Below, one piece after another: positions 1-7,089 of a DNA stretch of 14,017 bases (its first letter is position 1; each line of letters opens with the position of its first letter). Location: contig JACQEH010000188.1 of the NCBI GenBank assembly GCA_016200675.1, forward strand, positions 1 to 14,017. The letters run 5' to 3'. A program made the translations under genes and the position numbers. The notes beneath the pieces were generated by a model. The model was given only the letters and a program-made list of their open reading frames with translations. It ran no database searches and was not told the origin of the DNA. The DNA comes from Chloroflexota bacterium (lineage in GTDB: Bacteria; Chloroflexota; Limnocylindria; Limnocylindrales; CSP1-4).

Positions 1-1244
1 ATGGCCGTCGCGCGGAACAGCCCGGGACGGGCCGGATCGGGACCGTATCGGCCCGATGCGTCGAGGTCGCGCATGTGGCGGAAGCCCTGTTGCAGCGACC
101 ACTTCTGCGCGAGTTGCCAATCCACCGTCTCGTACAGGTACAGCAGCCCGCTGTCGCGCCCGTCACGGCCGATCAGGGCGGGCACCGGCGGCAGATACGT
201 CTCCTTCAGGCGGCCGAGGCCCGCCGAAAGCTCATGGCCTCGCGCGGCGGCGTTCGCGACCAGGCCCTCACCTTCGATCGTGTCGAGGACCGCGAGCGCC
301 GCGGCACAGGCGACGGGGTTGCCGCCATACGTCGTGCCGTGGGCGCCCCGGCCCCATCGCTCGTGGAGCTCCCGCCGGGCGGCGATCGCCGAGAGGGGCA
401 GGCCGTTGGCGATCGCCTTCGCGATGCAGACGATGTCGGGGACGATCCCGGCGTGCTCGAAGCCCCACATCCGGCCGGTCCGCCCGTAGCCCGACTGGAT
501 CTCGTCGGCGACGAGGAGGATGCCGTGCTCGTCGCAGATCGCCCGAAGGCCTCGGAGGAAGGCCGCCGGCGCCGGGATGTAGCCGCCCTCGCCCTGGACC
601 GGCTCGATGAAGATCGCCGCGACCGTCGAGGCCGGGACGACCGTCGCCAGCATCGCCCGGAGGCGCCCGAGGCAGGCCTCGCTCGCCGCGGCCTCGTCGC
701 CGTCGAAGTCGCGCCAGGCGGCCGGGAACCGGGCGAGGTAGACGGACGGCAGGAGGGGTTCGTAGCCGCGCCGGTAGTTCGGTGACGAGCTCGTGATCGA
801 CGTCGCCCCGTAGGTCCGGCCGTGGAACGCGCCCTCGAAGGCGATGATCGCCGGCCGTCCCGTGACTCGGCGGGCCAGCTTCATCACTCCGTCGATGGCC
901 TCCGACCCCGAGTTCAGGAGGAAGATCGAGTCGATCGGGTCGGGGAGCGTCGCCGCCAGGCGGTCGGCGAGGCGGACGACGGGCTCGGCGTAGCCCATGG
1001 CCCCGGTGGGCCCGATGAGGCGGTCGACCTGGGCATGAATCGCCGCCGACACCGCCGGGTGGGCGTGGCCGAGGGCGGTGACCGCGATCCCGTTGCCGAA
1101 GTCGAGGTACGCCCTGCCGGCCGTGTCGTGGAGGCGATGGCCGACGCCATGGCTCCACGAGCGCTCGAAGTAGCGCCCCAGGACCGGTGTCAGGTGGGCG
1201 CCGGCGCGCGCCGCGAGATCGAGGTCGCCGTCGGGGATGTCCAT
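1..1244 (-). CDS. Class III PLP-dependent aminotransferase (GabT/ArgD-like), 3' end outside window
   Basis: Starts at ATG 1244 and stays open for 414 codons to the left edge with no stop, so the gene is partial. Class III features are clear: N-terminal strand GNGIAVTALGHAHP (51-63), PLP-pocket NSGSEAIDG (111-119), FEGAFHGRTYG (136-146), IEPVQGEGG (213-221), VADEIQSGYGRTG with the pyridine-binding Asp247, and the Schiff-base lysine in IAKAIANGLP (Lys276), then THGTTYGGNP-like HGTTYGGNPVACAAAL. The family moves an amino group from an omega-amino acid (4-aminobutyrate, acetylornithine and similar) to a keto acid; the substrate cannot be read from sequence. After about residue 349 the expected small-domain signature (GDVRGxGLMxG) is missing and unrelated-looking residues follow. 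The start is supported by a TATACT box 9 nt upstream; no Shine-Dalgarno is seen. It is divergent from the acyl-CoA dehydrogenase gene. Confidence 0.88.
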   Translation of the reverse strand, partial: MDIPDGDLDLAARAGAHLTPVLGRYFERSWSHGVGHRLHDTAGRAYLDFGNGIAVTALGHAHPAVSAAIHAQVDRLIGPTGAMGYAEPVVRLADRLAATLPDPIDSIFLLNSGSEAIDGVMKLARRVTGRPAIIAFEGAFHGRTYGATSITSSSPNYRRGYEPLLPSVYLARFPAAWRDFDGDEAAASEACLGRLRAMLATVVPASTVAAIFIEPVQGEGGYIPAPAAFLRGLRAICDEHGILLVADEIQSGYGRTGRMWGFEHAGIVPDIVCIAKAIANGLPLSAIAARRELHERWGRGAHGTTYGGNPVACAAALAVLDTIEGEGLVANAAARGHELSAGLGRLKETYLPPVPALIGRDGRDSGLLYLYETVDWQLAQKWSLQQGFRHMRDLDASGRYGPDPARPGLFRATA

Positions 1245-1253
1245 GGTCGTCCG

Positions 1254-1259
1254 AGTATA
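1254..1259 (-). promoter_or_regulatory. Probable -10 box of aminotransferase gene
   Basis: TATACT on the minus strand, a near-consensus -10 hexamer, lies 9 nt before ATG 1244. Transcription would start at or within a few bases of the start codon, giving a leaderless or nearly leaderless mRNA. No convincing -35 box is visible in the GC-rich sequence upstream. Confidence 0.45.
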
Positions 1260-1295
1260 GGAGGCGGCCGGGCGCGGCCGGGCGCGGGCGGGTGG

Positions 1296-1301
1296 CACAA
1301 T
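1296..1301 (+). promoter_or_regulatory. Possible -10 box for acyl-CoA dehydrogenase gene
   Basis: CACAAT followed by CCGG lies 47 nt before the GTG start. Predicted transcription start is near 1308, leaving a leader of about 40 nt that contains a GAGG Shine-Dalgarno. The 9-mer ACAATCCGG recurs upstream of the acetyltransferase gene at 9915. Both divergent promoters fit in the 104-nt gap 1245-1348. Confidence 0.35.
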
Positions 1302-1348
1302 CCGGGGCACGTCCGCCGCCATCCCGTTCGTCCCGCCTCGAGGTATCC

Positions 1349-2587
1349 GTGGCCATCGACTTCCGACTGAGCGACGAGAACCGGCTCGTCCAGCAGACCG
1401 TCCGCGACTTCGCCGAGAACGAGATCCTGCCCTTCATCCGGGAGTGGGATGCGAAGGGCGAGGTCCACCGCGAGGTCTTCGCCAGGATGGCCGCCCTCGG
1501 GCTCCTCGGCGCCCCGATCTGGGAGCAGTGGGGCGGCTCCGGTATGGACTACCTGAGCTTCGCCATCATCTGCGAGGAGCTCGAGCGCGCCGACACGGCC
1601 TTCCGCGTCGTCCAGAGCGTCCACGTCGGGCTCAACTCCCTGACCCTCATGCAGTGGGCGACCGAGGAGCAGAAGCAGCGCTGGCTCGTGCCCCAGGCGA
1701 AGGGCGAGAAGCTCGCGACGTTCGGCCTCACCGAGCCGGGCGTGGGCACGGACGCCGCGAACCTCGCGACCACGGCCCGGCGCGACGGCGAGAGCTACAT
1801 CCTGAACGGCCAGAAGATCTGGATCAGCATCGCCGACCTCGCCGACCACTTCCTCGTCTTCGCCACCGTCGACCGCTCGAAGAAGCACAAGGGCGTGACC
1901 GCATTCCTGCTGGAGCGGGGCATGGCCGGGCTCTCCACCGACACGCTCCACGGCAAGCTCGGCATCCGGGCGGGCAACACCGGGATCATCAACATGGACG
2001 AGGTCCGCGTGCCGGCCGAGCACCGCATCGGCGAGGAGGGCGAGGGCTTCCTCATCGCCATGAGCGCCATCGACCAGGGCCGGTTCACCGTCGCGGCCGG
2101 CAATGTCGGCCTCGCCCAGGCCTCGCTCGACGCCTCGCTGAAGTACGCCCACGAGCGCCAGACCTTTGGCCAGGAGATCGGTCGGCACCAGCTCGTCAAG
2201 CAGATGCTGGCGAAGATGGTGGCCGGCATCGAGGCCGGGCGGCTGCTCGTCTGGCGCGCGGCGTTCCTCAAGAACCTCGGCGTCCGGAACACCCGCGAGA
2301 CGTCCCTCGCCAAGTGGTTCGCCACCGACCACGCCGTCGCCAGCGCCCTCGACGCCATCCAGATCCACGGGGCCAACGGCTACTCCAACGAGTTCCCGGT
2401 GGAGCGCCACCTCCGGAACGCGAAGGCCGCCGTCATCTACGAGGGGACCAGCCAGCTCCACACCCTGATCCAGGCCGACTACGCCCTCGGCTACCGCGAG
2501 GACCGCCCGATCCGCTGCGAGCCGCTCCCGGCCCAGGGGTTCGAGCGGGCACCCGCCTCGCTCGCCGCCGGCGCCGGCAGAGCCTAG
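1349..2587 (+). CDS. Acyl-CoA dehydrogenase
   Basis: A 412-residue flavoprotein of the acyl-CoA dehydrogenase family, which introduces an alpha,beta double bond into an acyl-CoA using FAD and passes electrons to electron-transfer flavoprotein. Visible motifs: FGLTEPGVGTDAAN (family signature 1, FAD/substrate site), the beta-domain stretch LNGQKIWIS, the helical-domain motif RQTFGQEIGRHQLVKQMLAKM, QIHGANGYSNEFPVERHLRNAK (signature 2), and IYEGTSQLHT, where Glu365 aligns with the catalytic base of medium/short-chain members. GTG 1349 is chosen because GAGG lies 5-6 nt upstream and the protein then begins at the usual N-terminal helix (AIDFRLSDENRLVQQTVRDF); the frame is open further upstream but without family similarity. 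The last ~25 residues are an Ala-rich tail. Chain-length preference is not readable. It is followed after 27 nt by the GMC oxidoreductase remnant, suggesting one transcript. Confidence 0.93.
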   Translation: MAIDFRLSDENRLVQQTVRDFAENEILPFIREWDAKGEVHREVFARMAALGLLGAPIWEQWGGSGMDYLSFAIICEELERADTAFRVVQSVHVGLNSLTLMQWATEEQKQRWLVPQAKGEKLATFGLTEPGVGTDAANLATTARRDGESYILNGQKIWISIADLADHFLVFATVDRSKKHKGVTAFLLERGMAGLSTDTLHGKLGIRAGNTGIINMDEVRVPAEHRIGEEGEGFLIAMSAIDQGRFTVAAGNVGLAQASLDASLKYAHERQTFGQEIGRHQLVKQMLAKMVAGIEAGRLLVWRAAFLKNLGVRNTRETSLAKWFATDHAVASALDAIQIHGANGYSNEFPVERHLRNAKAAVIYEGTSQLHTLIQADYALGYREDRPIRCEPLPAQGFERAPASLAAGAGRA

Positions 2588-2614
2588 GCACCTGGCCCCG
2601 AGGTCGGCCCGGCC

Positions 2615-3014
2615 GTGAGGAACGGGACCGCGGACGCGGTCGCCGGCCGCTTCAGCGAGGCCGAGGTCCGGACGCTGGCGTCGCTGGTGGCCACCTTCGT
2701 GCCGGCGGCCGACGCCACGCAGATCGCGGGCCTTGCCGCGCAGGCCCTCGTGCGGGCGGCCGACCCGGCCCAGGTCGTCCAGCTCCGCCTGGTCCTGCGC
2801 CTCCTGGAGAATCCGCTCGCGAACCTGGTCACGGCCGGTCGCCCCCGGGGGCTGTCGGCGCTGGCGGTCCCGGAGCGCGAGCGGCTGCTCCTTCGCTGGG
2901 CCCACTCGCCGATCGCCCTGAAGCGATCGGGCTTCCAGGCCTTCCGGAAGCTGATCTCGTTCCTTGCCTACGCGGCCCCGGGCCTCGACGGACCGAACCC
3001 GCTCCTGACGACGC
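2615..3014 (+). pseudogene. 5' part of broken GMC oxidoreductase (N-terminal helical domain)
   Basis: GTG 2615 begins about 133 residues of convincing protein: a helical N-terminal region (RFSEAEVRTLASLVATFVP ... LLRWAHSPIALKRSGFQAFRKLISFLAYAAPGLDGPNPLL). This is typical of the segment in front of the FAD domain in fatty/long-chain alcohol oxidase type GMC proteins. After about 3014 this frame stays open to 4177 but turns into Arg/Gly/Pro-rich shadow sequence, while the true family sequence continues in another frame from about 3012. A GAGG lies 11 nt upstream. It follows the acyl-CoA dehydrogenase stop by 27 nt. Read as the 5' half of one gene with the fragment at 3036-4490. Confidence 0.7.
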
Positions 3015-3035
3015 GTCCTGGAGGCCGGGCCGGCG

Positions 3036-4490
3036 GTGGACGAGGCGACGATGCCGCGCACGGAGCTCGACGCCTTCTCGCGGCTCTACCTCAACCACGG
3101 CCTCCTGGCCACCTGGGACGGGGCCATCAGCATGCTCGCCGGGTCGGGCGTCGGCGGCGGGACGCTCGTCAACTGGATGACCTGCATCGACGCGCCCGGG
3201 TCGGTGCGCGCGGCGTGGGCTCGCGACCATGGCCTCGACGGGCTCGACGGTGCCGAGTGGGACGCCGACCGGGCGGCGATCGAGGACGAGATCGGGGTCA
3301 CGGCGTCCGCCTTCATCCCGCCAAAGGACGAGGCGATCCTGCGCGGTGCGGCCGCCCTGGGCTGGGAGGCGGCGCCGATCCGGCGGAACGCCCGGAGCTG
3401 CACGGACTGCGGCTCCTGCCCCTTCGGCTGCCCCCGCGGCACGAAGCTCGGCGGGCTGCGGGTCCACCTGCCGCGGGCCGTCGCCCACGGGGCGAGGGTC
3501 GTCGACCGCGTCCGGGTCACGGAGGTCCTCTACGACCATGGCCGGGTCACCGGAGTGGCCGGCAACCTCCTGGTCGAAGACCCGGCGAGCGGCATGCCGG
3601 TCCTGGGCCCGGCCGGCGGCCCGTCGGCGGCCATTCGGCGGCTGGTCGTCCGGGCGCCGCAGGTCGTGCTGACCGCGGGCGCGCTCCGCAGCCCGGCCAT
3701 CCTCCAGGCCGGCGGCACTGTCCACCACGCCGTCGGGCGCCACCTCCGACTCCATCCCGTGCCGGTCGTGGCGGGGCGCATGGCCGACCCGGTCGACATC
3801 TGGCGCGGAACGATGCAGGCGGCCCGGTCGGCCGAGTTCATCGATGCCGACGGTGGCCGCGACGGCTATGTCATCGAGTCGGCACCTGGCCACCCGGGCC
3901 TGCTGGCCCTCGCGGTTCCGTGGGACGGGGCGGCCGAGCATGCCTCCTGGATCGAGGCCAGCCGGCATCTGTCGCCGCTCGTCGCGGTCACGCGGGACGG
4001 CGGCGAGGGGCGCGTGTCGCGCACCGGTTCGGGGCGGGTCCGCGTCGACTACCGCCTCGACGCGGTCGGGGTCCGGACGCTTCGCCACGCGGCGGCGTCG
4101 ATGGCCCGCCTGATCCGGGCGGCCGGCGCCCTCGAGATCCTGGCCGCCGCCACGCCGATCATTCGCCATCGGGTTGACGGGCCGGACGAGCCGGCGCGCT
4201 TCGAGGCCTACCTCGCCAGGGTCGGGACGATGGACTTCGGACCGAACCGGGGGACCGTCTTCTCGGCCCACCAGATGGGCACGATCCGGATGGGCGCGGA
4301 CCCCGCCGACCATGCCGCGGATGCCCGCGGGCGCGTGCGCGGGGCGGACACTCGGGTCATCCCCGGCCTCTACGTCGCCGACACATCCACGTTCCCGACC
4401 GGCCTCGGGGTCAACCCGATGCTGGCCGCGATGACGATGGCCCGGCGGGTCAGTCGGACGGTCGCGGCCGAGGGTCGCCCGGCGAGCTGA
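3036..4490 (+). CDS. GMC oxidoreductase catalytic part (long-chain alcohol oxidase type), lacks FAD Rossmann motif
   Basis: 484 codons from GTG 3036 (ATG 3051 is the next start). Strong GMC features: AGSGVGGGTLVNWMTC (35-50, FAD-contacting), a cysteine cluster C-x2-C-x2-C-x3-C (Cys122, 125, 128, 132; SCTDCGSCPFGC) as in long-chain alcohol oxidases, VLTAGALRSPAILQ, the active-site His412 in FSAHQMGTIRMG, and the C-terminal VADTSTFPTGLGVNPMLAAMTMAR with Asn460. Family role: FAD-dependent oxidation of an alcohol. In this frame a TGA (3006-3008) is followed by RRVLEAGPAVDE, the end of the second beta strand of the dinucleotide fold, so sequence upstream, including GxGxxG, has been lost. As it stands the product should not bind FAD normally. 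Either a pseudogene or an assembly deletion. Its last 41 nt overlap the convergent exporter gene. Confidence 0.82.
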   Translation: MDEATMPRTELDAFSRLYLNHGLLATWDGAISMLAGSGVGGGTLVNWMTCIDAPGSVRAAWARDHGLDGLDGAEWDADRAAIEDEIGVTASAFIPPKDEAILRGAAALGWEAAPIRRNARSCTDCGSCPFGCPRGTKLGGLRVHLPRAVAHGARVVDRVRVTEVLYDHGRVTGVAGNLLVEDPASGMPVLGPAGGPSAAIRRLVVRAPQVVLTAGALRSPAILQAGGTVHHAVGRHLRLHPVPVVAGRMADPVDIWRGTMQAARSAEFIDADGGRDGYVIESAPGHPGLLALAVPWDGAAEHASWIEASRHLSPLVAVTRDGGEGRVSRTGSGRVRVDYRLDAVGVRTLRHAAASMARLIRAAGALEILAAATPIIRHRVDGPDEPARFEAYLARVGTMDFGPNRGTVFSAHQMGTIRMGADPADHAADARGRVRGADTRVIPGLYVADTSTFPTGLGVNPMLAAMTMARRVSRTVAAEGRPAS

Positions 4491-5520
4491 AGGTCGGCCC
4501 CGCAGCACCCGTCGTCGCGCGCGACGCACCCGAATCGCGTTCGTCGGCCGCCGCCCCAGGGGGCCGCGGGCCGTTGATCGCGAGTGCCTCTTCCGGATCC
4601 ACGCCGACGGCGGCCCGTGCCGCGCGCCCGCGCGCGGTCACGATCATCGCCACCGCGGCGACGATGACCGCCGACGCGATCAGCGTCCGGGGGGTGATCG
4701 GCTCGGACAGGAAGACCGCCCCGAGTCCGACGGCCACGACCGGGTTGACGTAGGCATAGGTCCCGACGAGCGACAGCGGCGCGTTGCGCAGGAGCCAGGC
4801 ATACGCGTTGAACGCGAGCAGACTGCCGATGAAGACCAGGTAGACCATCGCCCCGATCGAGCGCTCGGAGATGGCACCGGGGTCAAAGCGGCCGAACTCG
4901 CCCGTGATGGCGCTCTCGGCCAGCAACGCCAGCGAGCCGGCGAGCATCTGGACGGCGGTCGAGACGAGCGGGCGGCGGGGCAGCTGGGCCGCGTGGGCCG
5001 AGAAGAGCGAACCGTGTGCCCAGCCGATCGGGCTCAGGATCAGGGCGCCGACGCCGAAGAGCTCGAACGTCGCGCCACCGGCCGGCCAGACGAGGAGCGC
5101 GACACCGGCCAATCCGAGGCCGATCCCTCCGACGACGATCACGGGCAACCGCTCACGGAAGTAGAGCCAGCCCAGGAACGCCAGCCAGACCGGCATGATC
5201 GCGATGAGGACGGCCGCGATGCCCGAGGCGACGGTCAGCTCGCCGTAGGCCACGAAGCCGTTGCCGATCCCCAGCAGGAGGGCGCCGACGATGGCCGCGT
5301 CGCGAACCTGGCGGAGCGTCGGCCGGACGCGAAGGAGGTCGCCGCGGGCGATCTCCCACGCAAGAAGGATGCCGCCAGCGATCGCGAAGCGGATCGCCAG
5401 CATGAGGAACGGCGGGATCGACTCGATGGCGATCGCAATGCCCAGGTAGGTCGAGCCCCAGACGACGTAGAGGGTCGCCATGGCGGCCCACAGGCGAGGC
5501 CCACCGGGTCGCTTTGGCAT
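4450..5520 (-). CDS. EamA/DMT-family transporter (YedA-like)
   Basis: A 356-residue integral membrane protein with two EamA repeats and about ten hydrophobic segments. The opening WAAMATLYVVWGSTYLGIAIAIESIPPFLMLAIRF is characteristic of YedA-like drug/metabolite exporters; the second repeat includes VYLVFIGSLLAFNAYAWLL and LVGTYAYVNPVVAVGLG. The substrate is unknown. Start ATG 5520 is preferred over an in-frame ATG at 5559 because a TACACT box at 5545-5550 lies between them, and the family homology starts just after 5520. No clear Shine-Dalgarno is seen. The final ~60 residues form a hydrophilic Pro/Ala/Gly-rich cytoplasmic tail without homology that I recognise. Its last 41 nt run antisense into the 3' end of the GMC gene. 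It is the last gene of the minus-strand run, 79 nt after the alkyltransferase stop. Confidence 0.9.
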   Translation of the reverse strand: MPKRPGGPRLWAAMATLYVVWGSTYLGIAIAIESIPPFLMLAIRFAIAGGILLAWEIARGDLLRVRPTLRQVRDAAIVGALLLGIGNGFVAYGELTVASGIAAVLIAIMPVWLAFLGWLYFRERLPVIVVGGIGLGLAGVALLVWPAGGATFELFGVGALILSPIGWAHGSLFSAHAAQLPRRPLVSTAVQMLAGSLALLAESAITGEFGRFDPGAISERSIGAMVYLVFIGSLLAFNAYAWLLRNAPLSLVGTYAYVNPVVAVGLGAVFLSEPITPRTLIASAVIVAAVAMIVTARGRAARAAVGVDPEEALAINGPRPPGAAADERDSGASRATTGAAGPTFSSPGDPRPRPSD

Positions 5521-5544
5521 AGCTGACTGGTCCAAGATTTCGGG

Positions 5545-5550
5545 AGTGTA
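5545..5550 (-). promoter_or_regulatory. Possible -10 box of EamA exporter gene
   Basis: TACACT on the minus strand, 24 nt before ATG 5520, identical to the hexamer in front of the J-domain gene (13005-13010). It would give the exporter its own transcript with a short leader. No clear -35 partner is seen. Confidence 0.3.
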
Positions 5551-5599
5551 GCGGGCCATCGCCGCGGGCGCCAGTGATTCCCCGTGACGTCCGAACCGG

Positions 5600-6436
5600 T
5601 CAGGCGGCCGCCAGCGCCCCAGACGCCGGACGGCACTCGCGGCAGGCCCGGTAGCCCGCCGCCAGCGCGGCGCCGAGGGACCCGAACGGGCGGCGGTGGG
5701 GAGCAGCGATCCGGCGGGCGTTGTGGCAAGTCGGCAGGCAGACGATCTTCGTGGTGGCCGAGCCGAGGAATCGACGGCCGGACCGGGCGGCCACCTCGAG
5801 CTCGTCGGGATCGAGGCCTTCCGAGGCCAGGATCGTTCGCTTCGCCGCCGGTCCGCCGAGCGAGTACTGGCCGATGGAGCCGTCACTCCGGACGACCCGG
5901 TGGCAGGGCACGACAAGTGGGACCGGGTTGTGGGCGAGGGCCGTCCCGACGGCCCGGACCGCCCTCGGGTGGCCGATCTCGGCGGCGATCCAGCCGTACG
6001 GCCGGACCTCGCCGCGGGGGATCTCCAGGGCCTTCATCCAGACCGCGACCTCGAAGGGCGTTCGGCCCCGCAGGTCCAGGGGGATCCGGACCCGGCGACC
6101 ACCCGCAAGGCGCGCGGCCACGGACCGGGCGAGCCGCTCGGGCATCCCCGACGCGCGCGCCAGCGGCCGGCCGACTCGTGCCGCGAAGCGCTCGGCGAAC
6201 GACTCCGGGTCATCGGCCCGGTCGATCCACGAGATCCCGCGGCCGTTCCAGGCCACCGCGATCGGGCCGAGCGGGGAGGGGAGCTCGGCCCACGCGTCGG
6301 CGAGACCGGTGCGGACGAGGGCGCCCGCAGCCACGGTCGCCGGAGCCGTCAGGGACAGGCCCGCCAGTGCCCGGACGAGGGCTTCCTCGTCGGCGGCGGG
6401 CGTCGCCGCTGAGCGTGCGTGCTGTGAAGTCGTCAT
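5600..6436 (-). CDS. O6-alkylguanine-DNA alkyltransferase with C-terminal Ada-type zinc domain
   Basis: 278 residues. Central domain is a methylated-DNA-protein-cysteine methyltransferase: TPFEVAVWMKALEIPRGEVRPYGWIAAEIG (helix-turn-helix DNA-binding part), the Asn hinge AVGTALAHNPVPLVVPCHRVV with the methyl-accepting Cys178, and GQYSLGGPAAKRTIL. Residues ~224-269 match the Ada N-terminal methylphosphotriester domain: FLGSATTKIVCLPTC ... GYRACRECRP, with four cysteines (233, 237, 265, 268) in the zinc-site spacing. In E. coli Ada this domain is N-terminal and followed by an AraC-type HTH; here it is C-terminal and no AraC part exists. Residues 1-45 are an Ala-rich extension. ATG 6436 overlaps the sigma-factor stop by 4 nt (ATGA), with AAGGAG 8 nt upstream, so translation is coupled. 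Role: suicidal repair of alkylated DNA, and possibly methylation sensing (inference). Confidence 0.93.
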   Translation of the reverse strand: MTTSQHARSAATPAADEEALVRALAGLSLTAPATVAAGALVRTGLADAWAELPSPLGPIAVAWNGRGISWIDRADDPESFAERFAARVGRPLARASGMPERLARSVAARLAGGRRVRIPLDLRGRTPFEVAVWMKALEIPRGEVRPYGWIAAEIGHPRAVRAVGTALAHNPVPLVVPCHRVVRSDGSIGQYSLGGPAAKRTILASEGLDPDELEVAARSGRRFLGSATTKIVCLPTCHNARRIAAPHRRPFGSLGAALAAGYRACRECRPASGALAAA

Positions 6437-7038
6437 GCGGTCAGCTCCTTCACGGAGGTCGTGGGGTCGAGGAAGTCGGGGGCGAGGTGGAGGCGAAGCT
6501 GGGCCAGGCCCCGATGGACCTGGGCCTTGACCGTTCCTTCCGGACGGCCGAGCGCCAGGGCGGTCTCGGCGACCGATAGCCCGTCGACGTGACGAAGGAC
6601 GATCGCCTCTCGCATGGCCGGCGGCAGGCGGAGCAGCTCGTCGGCGAGCCGCCGACGGGCATCCCGTCGTTCGGCCATCTCGAGGGGTCCTGCCGCGGAC
6701 GGGATGCGCGGCTCCAGGCCTGCGACCACGAGTGGTTCCAGGGACGTCGGCGGGCGACGGTCGGTCGCCCGGCGCCGGCGGTTGCGGGCGAGGTTGACGG
6801 CGATCGTTGCCAGCCACGGCTTCAACCGGAGGGCCCGGATCCGGTCGGCGTCGTACGTCCCGAGAGCGGCATGCGCCCGGACGAGGGCGTCCTGGGCGAC
6901 CTCTTCCGCGTCGCTCGGCACGCCGAGGGTACGATGCGCGATCGTGTAGAGGCGTCCCGCGTGCGCCTCGACGAGGGCCGGAAAGGCCTCGTCGAGGTCC
7001 TTGGCGAGCCGGTAGCAGAGCGCGTCGTCAGGGTCCAT
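6433..7038 (-). CDS. ECF-family RNA polymerase sigma factor
   Basis: 201 residues. Region 2 spans ~17-95: FPALVEAHAGRLYTIAHRTL, then DAEEVAQDALVRAHAAL (core-binding/-10 recognition) and LKPWLATIAVNLARNRRRR. Region 4 spans ~135-185: LRLPPAMREAIVLRHVDGLS, VAETALALGRPEGTVKAQVHRGLAQLRLHL, a standard -35-recognising helix-turn-helix. No region 1.1, 3 or extended C-terminal domain, so a minimal ECF sigma. ATG 7038 is chosen because GGAG lies 4-8 nt upstream; a GTG at 7053 is possible but has none. No anti-sigma factor gene lies nearby; the only coupled partner is the alkyltransferase, whose start overlaps this stop. The gap to the protease gene upstream is 51 nt and contains a CACACT (minus strand, 7075-7080) that could be a weak separate -10. 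Confidence 0.93.
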   Translation of the reverse strand: MDPDDALCYRLAKDLDEAFPALVEAHAGRLYTIAHRTLGVPSDAEEVAQDALVRAHAALGTYDADRIRALRLKPWLATIAVNLARNRRRRATDRRPPTSLEPLVVAGLEPRIPSAAGPLEMAERRDARRRLADELLRLPPAMREAIVLRHVDGLSVAETALALGRPEGTVKAQVHRGLAQLRLHLAPDFLDPTTSVKELTA

Positions 7039-7089
7039 CGATCTCCACAACACGGTCCCGGCGGGATCGGTTGCAGTGTGCCGGGTCGA

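Noticed and set aside
268..1437. A 389-codon minus-strand frame overlapping the aminotransferase.
   Set aside because: It is in a different frame from the motif-bearing protein and consists of Arg/Pro/Gly-rich sequence.
1190..3061. A 623-codon minus-strand open frame opposite the acyl-CoA dehydrogenase.
   Set aside because: It lies antisense to a gene with clear catalytic motifs; its composition (Gly/Arg/Asp/Glu/Leu without motifs) is typical of high-GC antisense frames.
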